A stretch of 64,000 nucleotides of DNA from Microcebus murinus (taxonomy: Eukaryota > Chordata > Mammalia > Primates > Cheirogaleidae), in contig NC_134108.1 of assembly GCF_040939455.1 (NCBI RefSeq), forward strand, positions 12,057,501 to 12,121,500, written 5' to 3'. The notes under the pieces were generated by a model that saw only the letters and a program-made list of their open reading frames with translations, was not told where the DNA came from and ran no database searches. Positions 13,152-24,590 of this stretch are shown in pieces. Every line of letters begins with the position of its first letter. Within the stretch, counting starts at the first letter, position 1. The position numbers were made by a program, and so were the translations under genes.

Positions 13152-13454
13152 TTTTTTTTTTTTTTTTTTTTTTTGAGACAGTGTCTCTGTCACCCAGGCT
13201 AGAGTGTAGTGGCATGATCATGATTCACTGCAGCATTGAACTCCTGGGCTTAAGTGATCCTCCTGCCTCAGCCTTCTGAGTATCTGGGACTACAGATGTA
13301 AGATACTGTTCTGGCTAATTTTTAAACTTTTTTTGGAGACAGAGTTCTTGCTATGTTGCCCACGCTGGTCTCAAACTCCTGGACTCAAGCGATCCCCCTG
13401 CTTTAGACTCCCAAAGTGCTGGGATTATAGGCGTGAGGCATGGTGCCTGGCCAG
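13152..13454 (-). mobile_element. Alu (J-like dimer), antisense
   Basis: A T-run is followed by gagacagtgtctctgtcac in the right arm, the mid A/T linker, and then a second arm with ttgcccacgctggtctcaa and gtgctgggattataggcgtg, ending at gcctggcc. It is diverged and looks like an old J-type Alu. Confidence 0.93.
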
Positions 13455-14771
13455 CATTGTGCATTGTACAAAAAGTTAACTTACACAGTCTGTGTTCTTT
13501 GTATACTTTATATTCTCTTTGAGATAGAGTTGGTGAAACTATCATCCAATAATTAAGTAGCCCATCAAAAGATATATATCAACATGTATTTACTCAGTGT
13601 ATACACATATGCATATATAATTCTTAAAGAAGAAAGTACCCAGTAGAATTGAGTTTTGAGTCTTATAAAAAGAAATCATTTCAGGTAAAGAATTTGGTTA
13701 GATTAAAATATGTAGGAAACTGAAGATGGGCATAGGGTTGGATGTCTCATGGTTTATTTTTTTCTGAAGAAAACAATACAAGTTGCACTCTAGTTAGCAA
13801 TAAGAGAAGGAACAAAATGAAGATGTGAACTAAAAGCACCCATGGTATTAATTTAATAGCTAGCCAACTTTTAAAATTAAGATTGTATTTTCAAAATCAA
13901 TTTCGACTTATCTCCTGATAACCACTGACTCATTTATGTTTAATCTTGTGGATTGTATTTCTCTACTCACCGACACCAATGTAGATGAAAGGAAATTTGA
14001 GTTCTATCTGTAACAAACAATCCAGCTTCCCTGTGGCTCAGTTAAACTTTATTCATAAAATATAAATTAACAAATTCTTAGAGAGATGGGACAATGATTA
14101 TATTTCCTATAATATTTTTGATGATATAAAGTGACATGTATGTTATGTCTTCAAAAGCATCATTTTCTTCTGCAGTCTTTCCTATGTTGAAAGAACTCCT
14201 AGGAATCAGTTATGGGACTGAGATTCTGCAAAGCAGTAGCTCTATGGCTGAATCCCCAAGGCACTGCCTATAGATTTGGGAGAAGAAATAATGTTTGTTG
14301 AGTGTCTGTTAAGTGTTTTATTTATCTGACCTCACTTAAGTCATAATGATCAGTAAGTGGTAGATCCATGATGGGAATGGGGTTTGGCTACCTCCAAAGT
14401 CAGGGCTCTGTCCCCCACATCAAGAACACTAATTGGGTTTCATTGGCTGAGGATTCCAATGGGTTAGCTGTATTTTCCATAGACGGGAAGTGGGTGGGGG
14501 CAGGTCCCATGCCTGCCATTGTTGTCCATCCCTAAGCTCTGTCATGTCAATTCTCATGGAAAGATCTGGGTGCCTTGTCAGGAGAATTTTAATTTATCTC
14601 ATAAACTGCGTATCTGGGACAAGTCCATAGTTAATTCATACTGATTGAGGGAGGTGTCTTTTGATTCTTCCTCATTTCACTTTTACCATCTCTATTCCAT
14701 GTATATCATCCAACCAACTAAACTCTAGGATTGATGCACTTATTTGTATTTGTGGTATGTATTTGTTTCAG
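13455..14771 (+). other. intron sequence before the first IPCEF1 exon of the window
   Basis: No repeat recognised with confidence. The last 30 bases form the splice acceptor (tttgtggtatgtatttgtttcag). Confidence 0.55.
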
Positions 14772-14845
14772 GCAGAGAAAGCTGATGGATTTGTCAACCT
14801 GCCTGATTTCACTGTTGAAAGAGCATCTGAATGCAAGAAAAAACA
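14772..14845 (+). CDS. IPCEF1: IPCEF1 coding exon: PH domain, central strands
   Basis: 74-nt exon, first IPCEF1 coding exon in the window. The acceptor is ttgtttcag, with the exon starting at GCA in phase 0; the donor is gtaagt at 14846. It reads AEKADGFVNLPDFTVERASE and then CKKK, and leaves CA to complete a His codon with T from the next exon. In PH domains this corresponds to the middle strands that follow the phosphoinositide-binding loops. The loops and first strands (GWLYKKK-like block) belong to an upstream exon that I searched for in 1-14771 and did not find. The frame runs open upstream for about 37 codons, but that is intron, because the sequence stops resembling the protein exactly at the acceptor. 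Confidence 0.95.
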
Positions 14846-16363
14846 GTAAGTTGTCTCTCATCCTTCGCAAAACTCTGAGCTGTGATAATATCTCTTCATA
14901 ATGTTCATCAAGTGATGTGGTGATTTAGAAGTGAGGGAAGGAAACACTCAAATGTCTGAGAGTTTTGAGCATTATGGGTTGGCACCCTAAATAGTAATGG
15001 AAACATTTAACCTCTCATTTTCTGGAATTTCATTTTGTGAAGCAGATGGGTTTCAAAACCCCCATGAAGCCTTGGCATGGAATGTTGTTTATGACTGTAT
15101 CTGTGATGGAATATAAAACAAGCTCCTGTCCAGGACTGGCAAGGAGGTCAGATGTCAATTTTTTGTCCTTGCAAAGAGAAGAACCAATAGTTAGATAAGA
15201 CTCGCCAGAGTTGCAGATATGATAGCAAGACAGTTTCTCTTTCTTAGCTCAGGGAGCTGTCAGAGCATGCATGGAATTGAATTCTCTGAGATGTCTTAAG
15301 CTTGGGGATTATACCTCTATATAGTTTAAATCTGTCCAAAAGATTTGAGAATTGACAGGGACCAAAGAAGTTGCCAGGCCATGGTCCCTGTTTGAGAAAG
15401 AGACAGCCTGGAGAGTCTGTGACCTGCCTAGAGCTCATGGGAGAGCTGGCTCTAAACCCAAGTGTCCACACTCCTAGTCGAGTGCTTTTCCCATGATAGC
15501 ATTGTGTTGTCTTTTGCATATATGTCCTCCTTCACCTTTTTCTTATTATTTCTTCTACCTTTGACATCTTTTCCAGTCTTATCAGAAAGGGGCATTTCCT
15601 TATTGTCCTATGTTACTAGTTGCAGCAATTGATTAGTTGTTTTCTTCTAAGAAAATTAATAAACTGGTGTCAGCTTTAAGTCTTTGCCTCTCTGCAGTTG
15701 CACATCTCCAGTGACACACAGGCAGTGTTTATCGTTGTGGTTTTTGACTGGTTACTTATAAAAACCCTGGCCTGTGCTACAGGACTTCCGGTCTAAATGG
15801 TGAAATGGAAGCACTTTATTGCTTGTTATCTTTAATGTTTTATACTTTTCTTTTCAACTAAAACTGGCCCAGTATTTTTCCTTTACTAACAAAGGGTTCC
15901 TTGGATAAGGTTTCTGATGTGTTATTATAGTGTGGAAGTTCCATACCTGATTGTTATCCTATAAATAAAATTCTTATGTATAGTTGGTTGAATTTGAATA
16001 AATACTTTGCTTGATGGAGTTGACCTGAATATTTTGAAGTGAAACCTTTATCAGTCTAAATTTTAATTTATTGCATCTTTATAGCAAACCAGTTAGCAAG
16101 TGAAAAGGAAAGGATGTGCCTCTATGTTTTCAGTGGACACTATTGAGCAGCTAAGTGTCCTGTTCTAGATGACCTGACATAATAAATTAACCTTCAGCTC
16201 CCTATGTGAAGTAGGGACTAGACAATAGGTATTCAATGTGACTAAATCAATTTTTTATAAATTGACAAAGCAGATGAACTTATAATGCCTATATTTGACT
16301 TTCAGATCCACTGGTGACTACAAACACTAATTTCTTATATGTTTGTGTCTTTCCCCCTTTTAG
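14846..16363 (+). other. intron, 1518 nt, no recognised element
   Basis: GT-AG intron between two IPCEF1 PH-domain exons (gtaagt donor, polypyrimidine tctttcccccttttag acceptor). I see no recognisable repeat, second gene or RNA gene in it. A 91-codon frame on the opposite strand at 15244-15519 resembles no protein I know and is treated as chance. Confidence 0.7.
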
Positions 16364-16435
16364 TGCTTTTAAGATCAGCCATCCACAGATCAAGACCTTT
16401 TATTTTGCAGCTGAGAACACGCAGGAAATGAATGT
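16364..16435 (+). CDS. IPCEF1: IPCEF1 coding exon: PH domain, late strands
   Basis: 72-nt exon. Its first T completes the His codon started by the preceding exon, then it reads AFKISHPQIKTFYFAAENTQ and EMN, and ends in GT to begin a Val codon. The donor is gtaagt at 16436. An alternative cut two bases earlier would also begin with GT, but only the chosen one keeps the frame into the next exon (GT|G TGG = Val-Trp). The FYFAAEN stretch is the last beta strand leading into the C-terminal helix of the PH fold. Confidence 0.95.
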
Positions 16436-19400
16436 GTAAGTAGAGGAAATTGGTAAATCCAACTCTCATGGGAATATATTACTTTGGTCAGGTATTGGAA
16501 TATTAAGCATGTGTTCTTATCAATTATTCTTTTATTTATTTCTGTTACTTTAAGGATTAATTTCTTTAGAAGTTATAAGATCTTCTTGCTTTTTTCTCTA
16601 CTAGTAGTTGGAAGCATTTTGGAGAACTATGCAGATCAAAATGGCTATTTTAGGAAGAGGTTGTATGATTCTTCTGAGAGAACCCCTGAGTTGAGAAAGA
16701 AATAGAAGACATAAGAAAATATGAAAATGAGACTTGCCAGCACAAAGAGAAAGATTTGAAAGGATTACATAACTGATTTCTCAGCTTTCTACATACAGAA
16801 TCTTGCCACAGCATTTAACATGTGCTCTGTGATTATCGTGATGATTCATGTGTTTATCTCTTCTTGGGGGACCCTCCTGAACATTTTGCAAAATGTCCAT
16901 GCTCAGAGTGTGTCTAACTTAAAGTTTTAGATGCCTAGCTCCATTTCTGGTTTGCTTTGCTTAAATAAGTGGGCTGTATGTGTGGAATGCTACCAGCCCT
17001 ACACGGTCCCCTACTGCTTTAGATTCAGATGTGATCACAATGGCTGTTGCTTGAATCAGGCCGAATTTAAGGTGCTGAGCTGAGGCATCAGAAAGCATTC
17101 TTTCTAAGCATTAAGTTAGCCCTGTTCTCACAATTCTTAGTGTCTCTTATTACTTTCCCATCAGCAGTTGAAAATGTTTATGGAACACCTACCATGTGCC
17201 CATTGCAGCAGAGACTGGGCAATAGCAATTGAAAACCCACACATAGTCACTCTATTCATAGGGTTTATGCTTAGTCTATTTTATTTATTCATAATGATTT
17301 TCTTACCTATACGCCCTGTATAATTTTTCTTTGCTCTCTTGCTCTAGAAAATTAAAGCAGCTACCCTTTTGCCCTAGAAACAAAATACAGCTGCTTTTCA
17401 CCAAATACGCAGACGCACGCACACACACACACACACACACACATACACACACACACACGCACACACACTTCCTACAGGACATCCGGGCAGCAGCCCTGTC
17501 CAGCTAGAAGCACTGCCATCTGCCCCCTGCACTCACCTCCCTACCACAGCCCTTCAGATGAGGGCAGAATGACTTTGTTCCAGAAATTTGGGAAGCCCTG
17601 TGTTAGAAATAACAAGGCAAGGACTTGACAATTGAGTCTTCCAAACAAGTCATTGATTTGATTGGACAAATAGAGAAATTGTTTCTACCCTCTTTCTGAT
17701 TTTAGCTTTTGTCCCTTGGCTTTCTTAAAAATCTGAGAAAAATAAGAGCAGGTACTCAAGAAAGGAGGATTCTAAAATCTTCACAGTTCAAGCTCTTGAC
17801 TTAGCTTTTTAATCTGCATTGGAGGAGCAAGTCCCCGCTGCGTAAGTGGCACGTGGAAGGAATAAGGTCTTGTCCGCTGGTCCTTGGAGCCCTGTGATAG
17901 CCAAGCAGTCAGTTAGTCCCGAGGAGACCATTCTGGTCTTTAATGGCGGTGAAGCAGTGCTGCCCGCCACCCCTTCCCTAGTGTCCCCTGCCATCCCTGG
18001 CTTTTTCTCTCTAAAAGTGCCTTGTGTCACTGGCTTTCTTCCCCGATCACATCCTTCCCACTCGTCCTGTGGCTGATTCACTCAAAGTAGTCCTCTCTCC
18101 AGCAAGAGGTGAGTGAGACCGTGTACCAGAAAAACAATTGTTTCTAAGCATTAGTGCATTTCTCCTCCTACACAATAAAATACATTTTTAAACCAATAAA
18201 ACCATGAGACCACTCCATGGTCATCTGAATCTACTGTACTTCAGGCACATTCTCTCTCTAAATCACACGGCAGAGTTTATTTAGCTTCCCTTCCTCACTC
18301 CTCAGTGTTTGTCTACATTTCCAGTCCATTTAGCTTTGGCTCTGTGTTTTCCCGTTGCAGATGCCTGTCGAATGGCAGAGGTTGCATGGTAGAGTGGCAC
18401 GAGATTAGCATAGATATGATATATATAACACCCTATCCTGTTGGTGGTTAATCAAAACCTTTCACAGCTATCAAAACCAAGATCTAACTGCCTCTCTATG
18501 CTGTGAAGACCAGTTAGTCTTACTTGAAATTCTGTTAGTGGTTATCTTTCCAGCGTACAAACCAGATGTAAATTGAAATTTGAACTTGAGGTATTTTAAC
18601 CCCGTGTTTTTGGATCTCTCAGTGACCTTTATACTTTAAAAATGCCCATCTGACCACTCATAGGTAAATGGTTCATTTTATCTGTGCCTGAAATGTATCA
18701 TAACTCATTATATTATAAGATCATCATTGAGTTTTATTATTCCAAAGATGACTTTTTCTAATAGTCAACAGTGAAATTTCTGCCTCATCCCACAAGATAA
18801 TGCAGAGGATATTTAGAGATTTATTTTGCAATAACACCTGAAGAGCTTCCTTTCTTATTGGTGCAGCTTGTTGGAGGCAGTCCTGGGTATTACCAAGTGA
18901 GATGCAGGGGTGTAGGAGAGTGAGGGTTGGCATTTGCAGTGATGAGTCCTGTTTTAGAAGTTCCCCTCCTTGGGTAACTGTGTTTCTGGATGGTGATATT
19001 CCTCCCAGGGACGATGAAGGGAAAGGTAATTAAGTTTAATAGAAACTCCACATGTTCTGCAGTGATTCTCAATTTAAAAGTACAGGGGTAAGTAATTAAG
19101 GGTAATGAAAGAGTTGGTTTCTAAGCAGAGACGGTGGCTACCTTTTTCAGATAGTGTTTGTGAAAGAAAAACACTCTTGTTTTGTACATTGATTTCTTAA
19201 CACTTGTTCTCCTCCAAAACACGCATATTCACATCAAGTTAAAATACAACAAACTCCCAGGAAACATCTGTCGTCTTCTTTTATGTAAATATAAGTCCTT
19301 TTGTGCATCTATCTATTTAGCCACAAATAGAAGTTTTTCTACTGCCATAATTTTTAAAAAATGTTCTTAGCAAAAAAGGTACTTCAAGCCAGTGTCACTG

Positions 19401-19750
19401 TGTCCTAGAAATAAAACAAACAAGATTCTAAACAATCACCAGGTTTTCACAAATAACTAATGGTTTCAATGAAAAGGACATGAGTTTTGGGTAAGGGCTG
19501 AGAGGAATCTTTTCTTTATTGTCAATACTCTTCCATTTTGCTGTATTTCCATGTTCTGAAATGAAGCTTAGAAATGACCTTTCTTGTTTCAGACACTCTC
19601 AATTCTAAACTACTTAAAAAAATTTTTTTTTCCTATTTCACTTTTAGGTGCTTTTTTTTTGGGGGGGGGGATCAGCTTATACAATTAGGAAATCAGATGT
19701 AAGCTAAAAATTGTTATGGTATTTAAAAAAGTGAACCAATAAATTTATTG
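16436..19750. other. intron sequence with a (CA)n microsatellite
   Basis: About 17404-17468 is a (CA)n array. The region 17820-18080 is more GC-rich than its surroundings and carries frames of 76-90 codons on both strands that match nothing I know. No other element recognised. Confidence 0.5.
17404..17468. repeat. (CA)n microsatellite, interrupted
   Basis: An acgcacgc start is followed by CA repeats with a CATA and a CACG interruption. Confidence 0.97.
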
Positions 19751-20650
19751 TGTTTTGCCTACTTTTAAATGTTTATTTTAGTTAAGTAATTCATAAAACA
19801 TATTCTTATAAAAAATATCAACACAGAAGTAGAAAAAAGTGAAAAATTTCTCATACCCCTGCCTTAACTTTCCAATTCAACTAGTCTTTCCAGGGTTAAC
19901 CACTTTTAACAGTTAGATATGTAGCAATTTTCTCTGTATACCAATTCTTACACATACACAAATATATATTAATAGTTTTTAAAGTACATTAGATCAGACT
20001 AAACATATTGTTCTGTACTTGCTCTTTTCCAATTAACAGGATGTTAGGATTTTTCCAGAACCCTCCTCCCCATTATAGCCTTTTGATTAGCTTTGTTGTA
20101 ACATAGTATTTATTGATAGAATCAATGTTATACGTTATTTATCTATTTTACTATTAATGGACAATTATTGAGACAATTACTATTAATGGACAATTATTGA
20201 GACAATTATATTGTCTCAATGGACTTTTTTTTTTTTTTGCCGTTACAAGCCTTGTTGGCAATTAACATTCTTCCATATTTATTTGTATACACTAAAGTGT
20301 GTTTGTGTAGGATCAATATTTATAATTGGAATTGTTGGGTGGAGGGGATAGATGTTTATATTTTGAATAATATTATCATATTGCCTGCTCAAAATCAGCT
20401 GTGTCAATTTTCACAGTCAACAAAGGGTAAGCATGTTCATTTTTTCATTTTCTCTTAAAACTAGAAATCAATATTTTTAATTTTTTCTACGCAGTGTTGA
20501 AAATATTTTTCTGTGTTTGAATATTCATTCCCTAAAATACTATCGAGACTGAGAATTATTTTCATATATTGTTTAGCCATTTGCATTTTTCTTATAATTT
20601 TTTGTCCCTTTATTCTGTCTATTATTCAATTGAGACTTGATAAATATCTC
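19750..20650 (-). mobile_element. L1M 3' fragment, antisense
   Basis: It reads like the antisense 3' end of old L1M: ggttaaccacttttaacagtt, tctgtacttgctcttttcca, ttacaagccttgttggcaat, ggaattgttgggtgg, then attgtttagccatttgcatt. It contains a local 29-bp tandem duplication that the L1 consensus does not have. Confidence 0.7.
20149..20220. repeat. 29-bp tandem duplication ending in a perfect 11-bp palindrome
   Basis: Positions 20149-20177 and 20178-20206 are identical 29-mers (tactattaatgg... ...gagacaat). The end of the second copy, attgagacaat (20196-20206), is followed after a 3-base loop by its exact reverse complement attgtctcaat (20210-20220). Confidence 0.97.
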
Positions 20651-21974
20651 TGGGTTCCTATGGCATAATCTGGGCTTTTTATTGGTCCAATTTTAAGCGG
20701 CCACTAGATAGCTTGTGTTTATTGTGATGCTGAAGGGAAATGCTTAAAGGAGGCTAGAGCTCATCTTCCATCTTTAGAAGCTCCTATTCTGTTTATTTTT
20801 AAAAATCAAATTTATTATAAATTTCCTGTTAAAAAATAAGGGATATGGCAAGACCATGGCAGATTGAGGATTGGATAAGGGTTCCTAATCAGTTGGCAAT
20901 TGTAAACATGGGAATGTGAGATATTTTTGTCCTGGTGTAAGTGTGCAGACTGAATTGTTCATGAGGTATTACAGGACTAGAATAGATAAAAAGTATAAAT
21001 GAACTGATAAATGTATAGCATTATTATTATAATTTTGTCAGTATTGGTTGACTTAGGCCACTGTTGAATGCTCTGGTTTCTCAAAAAAATGAATATAATA
21101 CAATATGGAGTACTTTAAAGAATACAGAAAACTGGAAAGAAGTGGGAAATAAATCATCTAGATTTTCACTGTCTCAAAATAATGTTTTCTGTGTAACTGT
21201 AAGATTATATAGTTAGAAATATATGAAATAGACATACTTTGTGTTCTATCTTTTAAAAATTTGTGTTTTAAAATATGTTCCTAACTAAACCCTTGAGAAG
21301 GAACTACAGTAATCTGAAATCATAAGCCAAGTTTGAGTTTCTTAAGGCATGTCTAGTTCTATTTTTGTTGTTGATGTTTAATTGGAATTCATTGTCAATA
21401 AAATGATAAATAGGGCATTATTGATTTTAACCTTATGTAAAATTCTTCAAGGAATTGAAATTTCCTTTAGTTTAGGAATATCTATCAAATTCTCACCAGA
21501 TAATTTACTGACTGATGTAAAAATATTCCTGGGTTTTAACTTTTTCCTAAAACAGACATTAAGAACTATAGAGATAACACCCAGTAACTTTAATGGCCGA
21601 GTTACTAAATACAATGATAAAAGATTTGATGGTTGCTAAAGATTTCAAATGCACAATTACAGAAGAAGATATATGTGTTTGTATATTTAGAATATCTAAT
21701 TTAGCTACCCACATGAACCAACAGGATGATGGGCCACCTCACTTCTCGTCTCATAAGGATACTTCTGTAAATAAAGTATTATGAAACCAAAGGCCTTAGG
21801 TTTCAATGCCAAAAACCTATGCTGTTTCTGGAAATGTTCAGGCTGGCAGTAGAATGATGACTTCATTTCAGAACAAAATCTGGCACAGTATCCTCCTCCA
21901 AGGTCTAGGGGGAAGGTGAATGGGTAGTGAACCAATGTCTTTGGTCAAACGTTTACTTTCTATTTGAATTTTAG
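20651..21974 (+). other. intron sequence, nothing recognised
   Basis: AT-rich intron. The 85-codon frame at 21382-21639 resembles no known protein. It ends in the acceptor of the 59-nt IPCEF1 exon. Confidence 0.5.
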
Positions 21975-22033
21975 GTGGCTAAATAAACTTGGATTAGCTG
22001 TAATCCATCAAGAATCCACTACAAAGGATGAAG
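21975..22033 (+). CDS. IPCEF1: IPCEF1 coding exon: PH domain C-terminal helix
   Basis: 59-nt exon with acceptor tgaattttag and donor gtatgt at 22034. The first G completes Val, then it reads WLNKLGLAVIHQESTTKDE and ends in G, which joins AA of the next exon to give Glu. The Trp codon at 21976-21978 is the near-invariant tryptophan of the PH-domain C-terminal helix, so the core of the fold is retained. After the helix the protein leaves the domain into an acidic linker. Confidence 0.95.
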
Positions 22034-23360
22034 GTATGTTCTGTTTTAAGTTTCTGAAAATTCAGCAGGAATATTAGAATAAGTTGAAATAGGATAAAAG
22101 AGACAAAGTCAGGTTCTATGTATAGCCTGATCCTGATGAAGCATACTTTGGTATTTAAAATGATATGAAAATATGTGGAGACAGACATATTCACACAGAT
22201 TCACCAACATGAAGCAGAGCTTGCCACGCTGGCTATGAATGCTTTTTCACACTTCACCCACACTTGTGCAGCTGTGGGCTTCACTGGCTTCTCCGTCGCC
22301 AATGCAAATGTTCGATTGCCCCAGTTGCTGAATTCTTACTCATAGACACCATCTCGTCGTGATCTGGTCAGATGACTTTCATCCCACTATTTCCTGATAG
22401 TTTGATATTTCCGCCAGGTGTGTGTTGAGTCTGAGACTGTGCTAGGAACCTGAAGGTCAGATTGGAACACAGGCTTTATTTTCAGCTCAGTCTGTAGTTT
22501 TCAGGGTTCAAAAGCTCGTAGAGTCTAATTCTCCGTAATGACGCAATTCCTCCTTAGTGCTGAGAAGAGGCAGGGCCTTAGGTCCCAGGGCCACAGAGCT
22601 GATAGTATGTCTGAAATTCTCAGGCCACATAAGACTCAAGAATTGGAAGTGGAGAGTTATATCTTTTGATAACAAAATTATAAAATCTTAGATTTAGAAA
22701 TGAAAAAGTAGCAACGTGATTTAAAACATTAAAGGAGTACAATACAATACCATGAATTAAATGTCCTAACCATCTTCTTGGTCTTCTTTTCCATAAAATA
22801 AGCAGCTATTGCATATTTATAGATTGTAAGGGGGTGAACAACTACACACAAGACTTTTCCTTGTCCTGGCATTTAAGGCCTTCCGTCACGTGTCCTCAGC
22901 GACCTTTCAGCTTTGCTTTCTACGGTAGCCCGTAGGGCTCTCCACACGCTTGGCTTGGCCTCCTCCCTCACCCTGGTACTCCCTTCACTCTCTGTGCACC
23001 GTTGGTGGTTGAGTTCTCCTGCCAGTTTCAGCTCATTAGGATTCCTGTGATTAAAATTAATCACTACTGATTTTATATTCTTAGTATATGATTCACACCT
23101 TTTTTGAGGAATTATTTCATTTTCCCTGAGATGTGGTTGGTCCTCTTTCTGCATGCTGAAAGTATTTGATGGCAGAAGCCCTGGGGTGGCCATTTATTTC
23201 CCCAGGATGTCATTCCCTTGCTCCAGGTAGTTCACTGGATGTGGACTTTCTGAAGTGGCTCTCAATTGCAGCAGTTGGATGGATAAAAAACCTCTGCTCA
23301 TGCATTATGGAATAAGTGATGGCAGCATGGAAACATTAAGCATTTTCATTTTTGTTGTAG
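22034..23360 (+). other. intron, 1327 nt, nothing recognised
   Basis: GT-AG intron with no recognisable repeat. The minus-strand 106-codon frame at 22873-23193 has no resemblance to a known family. Confidence 0.6.
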
Positions 23361-23461
23361 AATGTTACAGTGAAAGTGAACAGGAAGATCCTGAAATAGC
23401 TGCGGAGACACCACCCCCTCCTTACTCATCCCAGACTCAGTCTCCTTCCCTATGTGCCGAG
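23361..23461 (+). CDS. IPCEF1: IPCEF1 coding exon: acidic/proline linker with PPxY motif
   Basis: 101-nt exon with acceptor atttttgttgtag and donor gtaagt at 23462. It reads (E)CYSESEQEDPEIAAETPPPP and then YSSQTQSPSLCAE. The segment is acidic, then proline-rich, and is probably disordered. Codons 23414-23425 give Pro-Pro-Pro-Tyr, which fits the PPxY consensus for WW-domain ligands. The frame stays open on both sides of the exon (23255-23602), but the resemblance to IPCEF1 begins and ends at the splice sites. The last residues (SPSLCAE) differ from my recollection of the human protein at this junction. Confidence 0.93.
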
Positions 23462-24214
23462 GTAAGTTGTCTGCTGGTGTGTGATCCAATGTGCGGACAT
23501 CATTCCTTCCAACTGGGCAGAAACTACCTTGACCAATACATTTTTAGAATAGGCTACATTAAGGTACCTGCCAAAGAGCAAGTGCAATTTTCAGGGTGCT
23601 GATTTTGCGCCTTCTCCATAGCAACCCACTAGTGTGACAAGCTCGGTCCGCCCTTGTATGACCCACAGACAGATGCTCAGAGGATGCAGAGGGGAGTGCA
23701 AAGGGCTTCTAAGTGATAGGCTGATGCCTGCAAAGGTTTATTTTATAATGTTTGTGCTCTACTTGTTCTCTGAAAGAATTTAAGTGCCTTGTCTAGATGA
23801 GTGTACTATAATAATACAAAATAAATTCAAAGAAGATGGAAAAAAAAAAAAAACCCAGTATAGAGAAAAGTAGAGTGAGAAAGATAGCAGGAAGCCAGGA
23901 GTGAGGTCAGTGCACTAAAATCATAGATAGAATGATTTCTATATTCACTAGAGAGGAGTCTAAATTTGGTTCTCAGCTTTGGAAGCCCCTAAAGTAAGTT
24001 CATATTATTAATGGATATTGAGACCATGGGGAGTTAATGCTTCATATTTGGATGCATTTAGTGTTACAGTGACGGTCCCTAGAAAGGGTCCACCAGAGAT
24101 CACTGGGGAAGTTGATTTACGGTTTTTACACCTGCCATGTAATAGGACTTATGTAGGTGCTTTAAATAGATAATCATGTAATCCCCCAAATAGCCCTGAG
24201 AAGTAGCATTGTTT
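23462..24214 (+). other. intron sequence, nothing recognised
   Basis: Start of a 9.1-kb intron. It includes a 16-base A run near 23839. No gene. Confidence 0.5.
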
Positions 24215-24590
24215 AATTTGCATTTTATTGATTGCTAATAAGACCAACCATCTTTCATGTTTATTAGCCATTTGGATTTCTTTTTTGCAAAGTGTCTGTT
24301 AAGTCTTTCATACATTTTTAGCTCTCTCTTCCTCCTCCTCTCCTCCTCCTCTTCCTCCTCCTCCTCTTCGTCTTGATTTATATAGTTTCTTAATTTATTA
24401 TTCTATGTATTAGTCCTTCATCAGCTAAAAGTGAGCTAATCTCACTTTTTATTTTTTTAAACTCTGTTTCATGATTTCTCTTTCTAAACAGATGTTCTTG
24501 ATTTTAATGTGTCATATTTATCCATCACTTCCATTGCAGTTAGTGCCTTTTTTCCTGGTTTAAAAAGCTGTTTTCTATTCCCAGATCAAG
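24215..24590 (-). mobile_element. L1M fragment, antisense, carrying a (CCT)n tract
   Basis: Antisense L1 wording: catgtttattagccatttgg, then gttcttgattttaatgtgtc, atttatccatcacttcc and ttagtgccttttt. A CCT/CTCCT-rich microsatellite (24326-24370) sits inside it. Confidence 0.7.
24326..24370. repeat. (CCT)n microsatellite
   Basis: cttcctcctcctctcctcc-type tract, imperfect and pyrimidine-only on this strand. Confidence 0.92.

Noticed and set aside
17404..17468. Short regularly repeated units as a possible CRISPR-like array
   Set aside because: It is a plain CA microsatellite without spacers, and the source is eukaryotic.
22873..23193. A 106-codon minus-strand frame next to an IPCEF1 exon
   Set aside because: No recognisable family, no splice framework and ordinary intron composition. 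Considered a chance frame.
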